A stretch of DNA of 64,000 nucleotides from Bryobacterales bacterium (GTDB lineage: Bacteria > Acidobacteriota > Terriglobia > Bryobacterales > Bryobacteraceae). The translations under genes were made by a program, and so were the position numbers. The notes beneath the pieces were generated by a model that was not told the origin of the DNA, did not search any database, and saw only the letters and a list, made by a program, of their open reading frames with translations. Of the stretch, positions 1 through 8,505 are shown piece by piece. How positions within the stretch are numbered: the first letter of the stretch is position 1; every line of letters starts with the position of its first letter. Location of the stretch: NCBI GenBank assembly GCA_016721425.1, contig JADKID010000005.1, positions 749,295-813,294 of the forward strand, read 5' to 3'.

Positions 1-324
1 CACTTCGCTCTGGCCGATGCACAGAGGCATCAACGGACTGGGCGGGCGCGGCGCGCTGAAGGCCAGCGCAGACGGGCGATTGGCTGAAAAGAATCCCTTC
101 GGCTTTCGTCCTGCCGCGACGTCTTCCAGTTGGGTGCGCATGCGCGCCAGATACGCATCGCTTTCCACCCGCACCGCGTCGGACACTCGTTCAAAGCGAT
201 GCAGCGTGGAGGTGCCGACCGACAGGCCGCCGGTCAGCGCCACCAGGAAGATCACCAGGACGCAGAGCAAAGCGCGATCGCGTAGCATGGATCGCAGCTC
301 ATGGCGGGCAATGACGATCGACAT
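1..324 (-). CDS. DUF3526-type ABC-2 permease, N-terminal part (runs off the window edge)
   Basis: The minus-strand frame is open from an ATG at 324 to the window edge, giving the first 108 residues. It begins MSIVIARHELRSMLRDR and continues into a hydrophobic segment (LLCVLVIFLVALTGG), the layout of the first membrane helix of ABC-2 type permeases of the DUF3526 family. After the helix comes a hydrophilic stretch with ERVSDAVRVESDAYLARMR, which in this family is the large extracytoplasmic region between helix 1 and the remaining helices. Its ATG directly follows the stop of the preceding permease (TGAATG), so the two are translationally coupled and probably form a heterodimeric membrane part. 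The ATPase partner is not visible and would lie to the left of the window. The substrate is unknown. The family call is made from architecture, not a search. Confidence 0.7.
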   Translation of the reverse strand, partial: MSIVIARHELRSMLRDRALLCVLVIFLVALTGGLSVGTSTLHRFERVSDAVRVESDAYLARMRTQLEDVAAGRKPKGFFSANRPSALAFSAPRPPSPLMPLCIGQSEV

Positions 325-1747
325 TCACGCCACCTGCCCGGAGAGTCTGCGAATCGCCAGGAACGCGAAGGCGGTGCTGCCGGCGAGCCAGGCCAGCAGA
401 ATACCCAAGCTCCATGCCTGCGCCGATGCCGCCGCACCGAATGGCTCTGATTGGTAGACGAAGTCCTGCGTCGCCTCCCAGAAGGGACGGCCCACCTTAT
501 AGCTGGTGTCGCCGGTTCTGCTCTGATAAGTCAGGTCGTCGTTCAGGCGTTTCACCCAATTGCGGCGATACTGTTCAGCGGCAGCGGCAAACTGGCGGTG
601 ATGCCACAAATCAGTCCCCGCCATCCCCATCGAAAAGGCCCGCGCAGCCAGCATCGGCGAGACGCCCGCTGCAGCCCTGAGCACCAGTTGCTGCCGGCCG
701 TAGGTATCGCTCAACTCCCCGAAGCGTTTCTCGAAGATCTCGTTGCCGAACTCCTCGCTTTGCTGAAGGAAATAGCCCGACAGGTTCAGCGGCAAGTCCT
801 TTTCTGAAGTGACGTTGTACTTCTTCATGAGCGCCTGCTTCAGCTCTGCCTCCCGCTCTCCTGGCGGACGATGACCGTCGATGCCGCTCTCCAGGTCCAG
901 GTGTACCTGCTTCAGGAATTCCTGAAGGCTGGGTGTAGGGTGGAGTGCCTCCGCCACCGAGGCAGCCACGCGCGGTACCAGGAGTGAGTTGGCGATCCAG
1001 AAGCCTACCAGCACCAGGAGGGCCACCCGCGACGAAGCCGCCCGCGCCGATACGCCGAGAGCAAGCGCGACGATGGCCAGAAGATAGACGGCATAGGCGC
1101 CGCCCATCGCCAGAAAGCGCGGAAACGAGGAGTCTCCGGGCGCGGCCACTCCCATCGTCAGCACCCACGCCCCGGCAGCCGTCGCCGGAATCAGCAGCAG
1201 GCACAGCGCCGCCACAATGCCCAGGCACTTGCCCCACAGCAACTGCGAAGGCCCGACGCCAAGCTGAGCAGCTGCGCCTCAAGTGCCTGCTCGCGCTCAC
1301 CAGCGAAGGCCGGGAAAGTCAGCAAAACGACTACGAGAGGCAGCAGGATCTGCAGGACAGCAGCGGCGGTCAACTCGCCAAACTGGGCCACGCCGGTGGA
1401 GTCCTCCGCCGGGCGAAACCGGAATGGATTCTGAGCGTGCCCCTCAATGTACACGGCAACGCCGAGATAGCTGTTGAGACCGTTGTCCAGGAGAGCGGCC
1501 GGCAGGAGGGGCTTGAACGCAAAGCGCCCGAAGTGCGCCGCGCTGTGCGGATTGGCATCCCCTGATTGACCCAGGCGCGCCGTTCAGAGGCCAGCGCAGC
1601 GGCCCTCTGCTGCTCGTAATCCTGCCGTTTGCTGAAGCCCACTGCCAGCGCGGTGAACAGCAGCAGGCCTACGATCCATGCGCTAATCCGGAACCGCCTG
1701 TCACGTACCAGATCCTGGAACTCCTTGCGGGCAATTGTCGCGATCAT
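325..1747 (-). pseudogene. DUF3526-type ABC-2 permease with two -1 frameshifts
   Basis: Starts at ATG 1747 behind a GGGAGG ribosome site with MIATIARKEFQDLVRDRRFR and a first helix (WIVGLLLFTALAVGF). The reading frame is broken twice. Near 1560 the codons for WVNQG must shift to reach the family-typical DANPHSAAHFGRFAFKP, which needs one more G in a GGGG run. Near 1270 a second G is missing, joining EREQALEAQLLSL to GVGPSQLLWGK. With both bases restored the gene would be 475 codons including the stop and would keep its C-terminal helices (MLAARAFSMGMAGTD loop, final helix AWSLGILLAWLAGSTAFAFLA). Either a recent pseudogene or two homopolymer sequencing errors. It lies 28 bases downstream of the COG0523 GTPase gene and is coupled to the second permease, so all three form one operon. 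Confidence 0.75.
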
Positions 1748-1775
1748 ACAAGCCTCCCAATCTCCGATTAGCGGT

Positions 1776-3019
1776 TCAGTGGGCGTGCACGATCTCGTCG
1801 TCGCTCGCCAGATCCCAGGCCGGCAACGCATCGTCCATCGCAGCCCAGATCGCCGGATCCTGCCCCATCTCCTCATCCGTCAACAACGCCCAATTCAGCC
1901 GGCTCTCCATCTCTGGGCGATTCATTCCCGCCCCGATGAAAACAACCTCTTGCCGCCGATCTCCTACCTCCGCGTCCCACACCAGATCGATCTCCCGAAG
2001 CTCCGCAGGATCGGTGGGCCAGCTCTCGCGGGCCATGTTGGCATACCAGAGCGCCGCCGGTTCGATCGACAGCGACGATCCTGCCCAGGACAGCAGTCCC
2101 GCAATCTGATGCCTCGATGCGATCCACAGGAATCCCTTCGCTCTCAGGACTCCACCCAGTTCGTCCGCTTCCAACACATGCTGGAAGCGCGTCGGATGGA
2201 AAGGCCGCGCGCCCGGAACACAAAGCTCGATATGCCGTATTCCTCGGTCTCGGGCGTGTGCCCGCCGTTCATCTCTTTCGTCCATCCTGGCGTGAGCGCC
2301 GCTTTGTCCATGTCAAACAGCTTTGTGCTCAGAATGGCTGCCACCGGCACTTGACCGTGCGTCGTGACGATCTGCCGTGCCTCGGGATTCATGCGCGACA
2401 GCATGCTCCGAAGTTCGCCCAACTGCGGCACGTCCACCAGGTCGGACTTGTTGATGATGATGACATTGGCAAACTCCACCTGATCCGCCAGCAAGTCAGA
2501 TATGGATCGCTCATCCTCTTCGCCCAGGCCGATTCCACGCTCCGCCAGTCCGTCGCCACGTACGAACTCCTCGAAGAAGTTCCTGGCGTCAACCACCGTC
2601 ACCATCGTGTCCAGGCGCGCAACGTCAGACAGCGAGCGGTCCTGCTCATCGCGGAACGCAAACGTTGCCGCCACCGGCAGCGGTTCAGAGATCCCAGTGG
2701 ATTCGATCAACAGGTAGTCGAACCGCTGCTCCCCGGCCAGGGACTCTACCTGATCCAGAAGATCCTCGCGCAGCGTACAACAGATGCAGCCGTTGGACAT
2801 CTCCACCAGCTTCTCTTCCACCCGGTCCAGCCGCGCGCCGCCCTGCTTCACCAACTGGGCGTCGATGTTCACTTCACTCATGTCGTTGACAATCACCGCC
2901 ACCCGAAGGCCCTCTCGATTGTTCAGCACATGGTTCAGCAATGTCGTCTTCCCGGCGCCCAGAAAGCCGGAAAGAACGGTCACGGGCAGTCTGTCGATGT
3001 TGCCAGCCAATCTTGTCAC
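1776..3019 (-). pseudogene. CobW/COG0523-family metal GTPase with one frameshift
   Basis: COG0523 GTPases use GTP hydrolysis to hand metal ions, usually zinc or cobalt, to client proteins. The N-terminal half shows the P-loop (VTVLSGFLGAGKTTLLN), the diagnostic metal site GCICCTLRED (CxCC), the switch region ESTGISEP and the base motif NKSDLVD. Near 2207 a base is missing in a GCGCGCGGCC stretch: the frame ends SSFVFRARGLS, while the neighbouring frame continues RRPFHPTRFQHVLEADELGG through the CobW C-terminal domain to a stop at 1776. Restored length is 415 codons including the stop. A GTG at 3019 is the longest start, but AGAGGTGA sits at the right distance from a TTG at 3010, which I prefer. 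A Fur/Zur-like palindrome lies immediately upstream. Frameshift could be decay or a sequencing error. Confidence 0.8.
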
Positions 3020-3032
3020 CTCTGATTTTTAA

Positions 3033-3051
3033 TGAGAATGGCTTATTATCA
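3033..3051. promoter_or_regulatory. Fur/Zur-like inverted repeat upstream of the COG0523 operon
   Basis: TGAGAAT-ggctt-ATTATCA: two 7-base arms matching at 6 of 7 positions with a 5-base spacer, 13 bases before the GTG start and 22 before the TTG start. Fur-family boxes are built of TGA-AAT-type half-sites, but the usual spacer is 1 base, so this is only a candidate metal-regulator operator. COG0523 genes are commonly under Zur control, which supports the reading. Confidence 0.4.
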
Positions 3052-3376
3052 ATGGCCTTGCTTGGCCCGTCAACTGCCCTCGCTCAGCGGGCTCACCTTG
3101 CCCATGAGCGGGATCGTAATCTCAATGGGCGGCCCTGCTCCCACAGTCGTGTGCGCAGCCCGAAGGATGTCGAGCGATGTTCCAGGATGATCCCGAAGAC
3201 GATTCATCGGTGATGTCCAACAGGACTCCCTGCGAAGGCGAACAGGTCTCGGCTCGGGCCGGAACGGAGTTCGGCATGTGCCGGAGTGATTCTCAGGCGC
3301 AGCAACGCTGCATTACATCGACGGCAAGCGATCCAATCACATAGAAGGGAGGCACTACTGGGCAGAAAGGGGACCG
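3052..3376. other. No gene recognised
   Basis: About 325 bases between the metal operon and the IS21 remnant. Short open frames exist on both strands but none has a ribosome site, a recognisable domain or plausible composition. The last ~30 bases (GGCACTACTGGGCAGAAAG and on) resemble the leader that usually precedes istA, so the left part of an IS21 element may survive here. Confidence 0.4.
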
Positions 3377-3520
3377 ATGCGTAAACTGAAGGACATCCTC
3401 AGATTCCCTTTCGAGCCGAAGTTCGATCGACGGCAGATCGCCCAGTTGCTCGATCGCTGCAAGCACCGTGCAAAAGTATCTGAGGCGAGCCGAGGCTGCT
3501 GGGCTGGCCGCCCCATCGGC
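3377..3520 (+). pseudogene. istA: IS21-family IstA transposase, N-terminal remnant
   Basis: Starts MRKLKDILRFPFEPKFDRRQ, close to the conserved IstA opening (MRKI-EVLRL-FE-GLS-RQIA), then IAQLLDRC. A frameshift near 3460 moves the rest of the N-terminal helix-turn-helix into another frame, where STVQKYLRRAEAAGLAAP can be read. After that, similarity is lost within a few codons and no catalytic DDE region or istB follows. IstA is normally about 500 residues, so only about a tenth remains. This is a dead relic showing past transposition into this segment. Confidence 0.6.
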
Positions 3521-4441
3521 CGCCGGCTCAACGCGTGCGTCACGCGGATGTCGTCGGCCAGGCTCACCGTGGAGTGACCAACAAAACCCTACCAGCGAGT
3601 CGGCTTGAGTAGTCTGGTCGTGGATGTCGGTGCCCTCGGTGCGTACCGGCCCAGGCGCTTCGGCAGTCTCGGATCCTCCCCACCGACCAGGTCTCCGACC
3701 TCGCCGCGGCCCGCACAGCCTCGGCGTCGGCCCCATTATCGCCGTCGGTATTTATTCGCCGGATGGCGGCGCGCGTCCCTGGAGCCCACTCTGGCTATTT
3801 TCTTGACCGCCTCAGCGATTATTCTGCGGCGCAGGACTCCGGCGCGATTCTCCGCCTTCCCCCTAAGTCGTTGGTGGTGAGGAAGATCCGGTTGGTGCCA
3901 GGGCGTGGATATGGCAGAGGAATGGATTTTCCCGGGTAGTTTTAGCCAGTCTAATGATTTTCCGCACAGTCGTATGTACATGTATATGTTATACTGAACG
4001 GCCCCGGAAATTCCCTTACCCCGATAATCCGAGTCGCAGGGTGCCTCCGCCTTGCCACCGCCATGTCGTCAGCCAACCGACACCTGGGGTGTTCCTCTGT
4101 CAAGCGAATCCGGGCGGGCGAGGTGTCAGAATGGCCGAAGCGGCGACTGGGCGGGCCATAGCGAGGTCTCAGACGGCGCCGGCGCGGGTAGAACGGACTC
4201 GGGAGCCAAACGACTCGCCTGAGGGGCAGCCAGGGGCAAAACGGGACACTGCACAAACTGCGAAATCGCCGGGGAATTGTATCGTTTATGCGACTTTCAG
4301 CTGGAGCGAAGTTGAACTCTCGTGTTTTCACTACTCCGAAGTAGACAGTTTTCGGAAATTGTATCGTTGGTGCCTGCCGGCGGAGTTCCAGGCAAGGCGC
4401 TATGTCGGGACCGCTGTCTGTAGTCAGAACCCAGTGGGACT
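3521..4441. other. Gene-poor stretch between two transposon remnants
   Basis: I find no convincing gene in this interval. Open frames on both strands (for example 3605-3880 plus, 3951-4454 minus) have biased, arginine/proline-rich translations typical of out-of-frame high-GC DNA. The only structure seen is a 12-base direct repeat AATTGTATCGTT at 4275-4286 and 4357-4368, just left of the transposase gene. Composition is locally more AT-rich (3930-4010 and 4260-4370) than the neighbouring genes, consistent with foreign DNA. Confidence 0.4.
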
Positions 4442-5803
4442 GTGAAATCAGCAACTTGCGCGCAGGATAGATTGGAGGTCCGGCACCCGGTTACGCCATG
4501 TTACAACGGTGAGTTCGTGCAGCAATTCATCCTCTCCATCCTCGCCGTGATCCGTGTCTTCTTCCGCAGTCGAAGCGATACCGCCCTCGAAGTCCTCGCA
4601 CTCCGACAGCAGGTCGCTGTGTTGAAACGCAAGCGATCTCGTCCGCCCTTGAACTTCCTCGACCGCCTCTTCTGGAGCACTTTGCGCCGTTTCTGGCCTG
4701 GTTGGAAGAACGTCCTGGTCATCGTCAAGCCCGAGACGGTCGTCGGCTGGCACCGTGCCGGCTTCCGCTTTTACTGGCGGTGGCTTTCCCGCCCGCGCGG
4801 CGGTCGGCCGAAGCTCCCCGAGGAGGTTCGACAGCTCATCCGACGGATGGCGAAAGAGAATGCAGGCTGGGGCGCACCCAAGATCCACGGTGAGATTCTG
4901 AAGCTCGGCTTCGTTGTCTCCGAGCGAACCGTGGCTCGCTACCTGCGGCGCATTCGTCGTCGTGGTGACCCTGCAAAACGGTGGCTTGCCTTCTTGCAGA
5001 ATCACCGTGAGGTGATCGTCGCGTTCGACTTCTTCACAGTACCAACGATCACATTCAAACTGCTGTACTGCTTCTTCGTGATCGAGCACGGCCGTCGAAA
5101 GGTCCTCCTCTTCCACGTAACCGGCCACCCGACCGCGGAGTGGGTGGTCCAGCAATTGCGCGAGGCTTTTCCCGAGGCGGCTCCATACAAGTATGTGATA
5201 CTCGACAACGACTCGATCTTCAACGGCGAGGTGACTGCGTTCCTGACGTCTGCGGGGCTGGAACCAAAGCGGACGAGTATCCAGGCCCCATGGCAAAATG
5301 GAACGGCCGAAAGATGGGTCGGAAGCGCCCGCCGGGAAATGCTGGATCATGTGATCCCGCTGAATGAAGCGCATCTTCGGCGGCTGATCCGAGAATACGT
5401 GGATTACTACCACGACGACCGTCTGCATGACTCCCTGGAAAACGACTCACCGTCCCGCCGCCCCGTTGAGGCCAAGCCGGAAGGCAACGGCGAAGTGATC
5501 GCGCTCGATCGAGTCGGCGGTTTGCACCATCGCTACACCTGGCGCCGCGCTGCCGGAACGGCGGAAAGAACCACGCCCCCTGTCGCCGATCCTACAGCGC
5601 TGAATGGTACCGGTGTGCGTGGGCGGGCGCGATCGACGGCATTCACCACCGATTCGGCCCAACACGCCGGCAGTTTGCGACCTGCCATTCCGTCTCCCGA
5701 TGAGACCTTTCGCACCAACCCCACCGATTTCGCCGTTACGGAACGTTGCGCCTCGCCCCCGACCAGCATGTGGCTACGCACCACTTGCGAATCCCGTCGA
5801 TGA
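4442..5803 (+). CDS. Integrase-core (rve) DDE transposase, IS481-like
   Basis: A DDE-type transposase with retroviral-integrase fold. N-terminal helical part ALEVLALRQQVAVLKRKR, a HTH region (RPKLPEEVRQLIRRMAKENAGWGAPKIHGE, about 122-151 from the first GTG), then the catalytic core: D196 in VAFDFFTVPT, D255 in ILDNDSIF and E290 in QNGTAERWVG, a D-D-E triad with about 35 residues between the last two. The GTG at 4442 is the longest start; a GTG at 4517 behind GGTGAG gives the more usual N-terminus (QQFILSILAVIRVFF). Relatives I know end soon after a GGLHHRY-type motif, seen here as GGLHHRYTWRRAA. This frame runs about 74 residues further, suggesting the natural stop or the right end of the element was lost. 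Terminal inverted repeats were not found by eye. Confidence 0.8.
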   Translation: MKSATCAQDRLEVRHPVTPCYNGEFVQQFILSILAVIRVFFRSRSDTALEVLALRQQVAVLKRKRSRPPLNFLDRLFWSTLRRFWPGWKNVLVIVKPETVVGWHRAGFRFYWRWLSRPRGGRPKLPEEVRQLIRRMAKENAGWGAPKIHGEILKLGFVVSERTVARYLRRIRRRGDPAKRWLAFLQNHREVIVAFDFFTVPTITFKLLYCFFVIEHGRRKVLLFHVTGHPTAEWVVQQLREAFPEAAPYKYVILDNDSIFNGEVTAFLTSAGLEPKRTSIQAPWQNGTAERWVGSARREMLDHVIPLNEAHLRRLIREYVDYYHDDRLHDSLENDSPSRRPVEAKPEGNGEVIALDRVGGLHHRYTWRRAAGTAERTTPPVADPTALNGTGVRGRARSTAFTTDSAQHAGSLRPAIPSPDETFRTNPTDFAVTERCASPPTSMWLRTTCESRR

Positions 5804-6183
5804 CTTCCACAAGCGGCACCGGCACGATGTCCGGTGGGCGGAAGGCCGCCATATTGCCGAACAGGTCCTCAGCGATCATCTCTGCTTCGACCAGCCCGAA
5901 GCGCGTAGACGACTGGCGGTCAACAGGGCGTGGGCGCCCCGTCGCGCTGAAGATGTCCCGGGACTCAAGCCCGGGTTTTCTTGCCGGCGGGGCAGTCGCC
6001 TTCGCGGATGGTGGGATCGCCGTCACACGAGAGAGTGTACAGTAAGTTCGGGTCGTCCGCCGCAGGCCGCTGCACGGTATCCATTGTATCAGCGCTGTGG
6101 TTCGCGCATCTCTTCCAGGCATCCACTGCACGGCCACCAAGGCATTGACTTTAGACAAACAGATAAGTGGCGCAAGCCTCATA
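5804..6183. other. Non-coding or decayed stretch between transposase and abiE locus
   Basis: No gene could be supported. A minus-strand open frame covers 5736-6305 and contains a fairly natural segment (LVEAEMIAEDLFGNMAAFRP, then PPDIVPVPLVEVIDGIRKW), but it lacks a start signal, its other half is poor in composition, and I do not recognise it. It may be the end of a decayed gene. Confidence 0.3.
5957..5982 (+). terminator. Rho-independent terminator candidate
   Basis: CCCGGG-actcaag-CCCGGG followed by TTTTCTT: a 6-base GC stem, 7-base loop and short T run on the plus strand, about 150 bases after the end of the transposase frame. Confidence 0.55.
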
Positions 6184-6237
6184 GTGTCAAGTTTTACTGC
6201 AATAAAACTTGACACATTAGAGCACCAGGCCGATACT
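6184..6237 (+). promoter_or_regulatory. abiE promoter with a 13-base operator palindrome over the -35 box
   Basis: A perfect inverted repeat, GTGTCAAGTTTTA at 6184-6196 and TAAAACTTGACAC at 6203-6215, separated by CTGCAA. The right arm contains a consensus -35 TTGACA (6209-6214). Seventeen bases later is GATACT (6232-6237), 4 of 6 matches to TATAAT. The antitoxin-like reading frame starts shortly after (ATG 6244 or 6274). AbiEi antitoxins are known to repress their own promoters by binding inverted repeats, so this reads as the autoregulatory operator of the locus. The repeat itself is intact although the antitoxin gene is not. Confidence 0.65.
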
Positions 6238-6243
6238 CTGGAT

Positions 6244-7002
6244 ATGGACCGCGCCACCACATCTGCCGGACCCATGGGTATTGCGGCTTTGGTTCGCCAG
6301 CGCATCGAGCGCGGCGGCGAACGCCTGTGGCGACTCGAAGACTTCCGCGATCTCCATTCGACGCCGTCGCCTAAAGTCTGTCGCGCCTCACTCGTAATGG
6401 GGCGATAGAGCGTCTTAGTAAGGGGCGTCTACTTTCGCAACCGCGAAACGGCATTCGGCAAGAGCCGACCCAACCCCGCCGTCATCCAGAAACTTGCGAA
6501 GAAGAGCAACCCGGTTTTCCCGGCAGGTACAGCGGCTGCGAACCTACTCGGCTTCAGCACCCAGTCCGCCCGTCGAGGCGAAGTCGCAACCAGTGGGCTG
6601 AGCCTGCCTCGAAAACTGGTTGGCGCGGATACCGTTATTCACACCCGCAGGCCCGAAGCCTGGGCGAAACTTACCGAGCAGGACGCGGCACTTCTCGACT
6701 TCCTGAGACGAGGTGGCAAGGCGAGTGAACTATCCCCCGAGCAAACGGTTCAGCGAGTGCTAGCGGTGATTTCCGAAGGAGGACGATTCGAGCGGTTGCT
6801 CGGTGTTGCAGCCACGGAGCCGCCGCGTGTCAGGGCGATGTTCGGAGCCATCGGCACACATCTGGGCAAGAACGCGACCGCGCTCAAACGCCTGCGCGCG
6901 TCGCTCAATCCCTTCTCAAAATTTGATTTCGGTATGCTGGCCGGTCTACCGCACGCGCAGGCATGGCAGGCAAAGGATCGGCGCTCGCATGAGACTCTTT
7001 GA
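6244..7002 (+). pseudogene. AbiEi-type (DUF6088-like) antitoxin, disrupted
   Basis: Antitoxin half of a type IV AbiE-like toxin-antitoxin pair; such proteins have an N-terminal winged helix that represses the operon and a C-terminal domain that counteracts the toxin. The start reads MGIAALVRQRIERGGERLWR then LEDFRDL (ATG 6274; ATG 6244 is in frame). Three lesions follow. A base is lost after GATCTC near 6355. In the restored frame F-D-A-V-A is followed by TAA (from CAA or AAA), then SLSRLTRNGAIERLSKG. An extra G near 6422 then returns to the original frame at VYFRNRETAFGKSRPNPAVI. From there the frame is open to 7002 (QKLAKKSNPVFPAGTAAANL, ending KDRRSHETL). The 3' end overlaps the toxin start by 14 bases. 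Two frameshifts plus a nonsense codon make real inactivation more likely than sequencing error. Confidence 0.7.
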
Positions 7003-8011
7003 ACATCCTGACTTTGAGCAAGCCATCCTCCAGGCTGCTGAGTTCTTTCGCGAGCAGGGACTCAGGCCAGCCATCATCGAGAAAGACTACTACGTCACAG
7101 AAACGCTGCACTCCCTCGCCGCCACCGCCGCCGGTACCGCGAGCGCAGCCATCAGCAACGCCGACGACAACACCAGCAGCACCACGATCAACACCAGGAT
7201 CATCTTCAAAGGCGGCACCAGCCTCTCGAAAGGTTGGAATCTGATCCAGCGGTTTTCGGAAGACATCGACATCTTCCTCGATCCGCTCGCTTTCGAACCG
7301 CCGCTTGGCAAGCGAGGCATCGACCGGGAACTCAAGAACCTTCGCGACGCCATAGCCGGGCATCCTGGTTTGACGTACGTCGCAGGCGAAAGCCAGACCA
7401 TCGGAGGCTTCGGACGAAATGACCGCTTTTCCTACTTGCAGCGATTCGGCGGACCGGGCGAGGTCGCAAATCGCGTCCTGCTGGAAGCGGGTACGGCAAG
7501 TGGACGCGAGCCGACGGCAACCGTCGAGATCAGTTCCTATGTGGGGCAGTTTCTCACGAACAAGGGGATCACCCTGGGCGCGGAAGACGAAGCGCCCTTC
7601 TTCATGCGGCTGCTCCACTTCCGCCGGACTTTCGTCGAGAAGCTGTTTGCGATCCATGGCAAGGTGGAATTGCTCAAGCGCGATGGACAGCCTCTCGGCT
7701 CGTACGCAAGGCACTACTACGACCTCTTCCAGCTCGCTGCCCAGCCCGAAGTCTCCCAGATGCTGCGCTCAGGCGAATACGCTGCCATCAAGGAAGACTA
7801 CGACCGGATCAGCCGTGAACACTTTGAAAGAAGCTATTTCTGTCCCGAAGGGATGAGCTTCGCCTCAAGCAATGCCCTCTTCCCCTCAGCCGGACTCGCT
7901 GCCGTTCTCGGTAACGGATATGAGGCCCAATGCCGGTTGCTTTGCTACGGCCACTATCCGGGTTGGCCGCAGGTTCTGGCCCGCTTCGAAGAGCTGAGAC
8001 AGGCCCTTTAA
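6989..8011 (+). CDS. AbiEii/AbiGii-type nucleotidyltransferase toxin
   Basis: 340 residues from ATG 6989. The nucleotidyltransferase signature is complete: IIFKGGTSLSKGW (GGTSL-KGW nucleotide-binding loop) followed by FSEDIDIFLD (the D-x-D metal site). Upstream is IIEKDYYVTETL, the usual N-terminal EKD motif, and the late motif SYARHYYDLFQL is also present. AbiEii toxins use NTPs to modify tRNA or related targets and are bacteriostatic, and in phage-defence versions they abort infection. The gene overlaps the 3' end of the antitoxin remnant by 14 bases, the normal coupling for this family. Notably the toxin frame is undamaged whereas its antitoxin is broken. A longer in-frame extension upstream to 6803 exists but lies inside antitoxin sequence and is not the real start. 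Confidence 0.85.
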   Translation: MRLFEHPDFEQAILQAAEFFREQGLRPAIIEKDYYVTETLHSLAATAAGTASAAISNADDNTSSTTINTRIIFKGGTSLSKGWNLIQRFSEDIDIFLDPLAFEPPLGKRGIDRELKNLRDAIAGHPGLTYVAGESQTIGGFGRNDRFSYLQRFGGPGEVANRVLLEAGTASGREPTATVEISSYVGQFLTNKGITLGAEDEAPFFMRLLHFRRTFVEKLFAIHGKVELLKRDGQPLGSYARHYYDLFQLAAQPEVSQMLRSGEYAAIKEDYDRISREHFERSYFCPEGMSFASSNALFPSAGLAAVLGNGYEAQCRLLCYGHYPGWPQVLARFEELRQAL

Positions 8012-8505
8012 ACAAGGCCAGCAACGCGTGCAGTATGCGTATCCCCACGCATCTCGGCGCAGTATCCCTTACGTCAGCAGAGACATCATCTCGAGCGGTT
8101 TCTGATTCTGTAGGTTCTCCCAAAAGCTCCTCGCCATTGCGTGTTCGCGGCCGCTTAGCGCCAAGCCAACGCGGTGATCGTCATCGACGGTAGGCAGGAG
8201 TGGGTTTCATTCTGGGCAACTGATCCGAGAGCAGGACCTCAAGTGTGGCGATGGGGATGTTTGTGCCCGATGAAGGAATAGCGGTACTGCAAGTGATTGA
8301 TACAACGATGGTTAACAAGCATCGACGAGCAGATCAAATCTGCGTTGGCACAAACACGTCACAAACGTGACCAAAAACTAGTGCGGATGCGTTTGGGGCG
8401 ACCGTAACCTATTGATAACAGGTTCAACCGGTCGCCCAAAAAACGCATCGTCGATGTTCAAACTAGTGCGTTACGCCAACCGCGTTGGCTGTAACTTACT
8501 GAAAA
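8012..8505. other. Non-coding flank with repeats beside tRNA-Leu
   Basis: No gene seen. The stretch is AT-richer than its surroundings and is filled with short symmetric elements: CACG-tcacaaa-CGTG near 8357, a long imperfect hairpin at 8386-8449, an 11-base direct repeat on either side of the hairpin, and CCAA-ccgcg-TTGG near 8477. This looks like an attachment-site or integration-junction region rather than a promoter. Confidence 0.45.
8375..8470. repeat. Long hairpin flanked by 11-base direct repeats
   Basis: Outer direct repeats AAACTAGTGCG lie at 8375-8385 and 8460-8470. Between them, the arm GATGCGTTTGGGGCGACCG (8386-8404) pairs with 8429-8449 (CGGTCGCCC...ACGCATC) with a small bulge. 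An inner AACCT/AGGTT pair (8406-8410 and 8420-8424) extends the stem. The core CTAGTGCG of the direct repeat recurs a third time inside the neighbouring tRNA-Leu gene (8562-8569). Confidence 0.6.

Noticed and set aside
4275..4368. 12-base direct repeat AATTGTATCGTT as transposon target duplication
   Set aside because: Both copies lie on the same side of the transposase gene, so they cannot flank it. Probably chance or an old duplication.
5736..6305. Minus-strand 189-codon frame with a natural-looking segment
   Set aside because: No start signal, no known domain, and half of it overlaps the transposase end and the abiE operator. Mentioned only as a possible relic.
6803..6988. N-terminal extension of the AbiEii toxin frame
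   Set aside because: It lies inside antitoxin sequence in another frame. ATG 6989 gives the expected toxin N-terminus.
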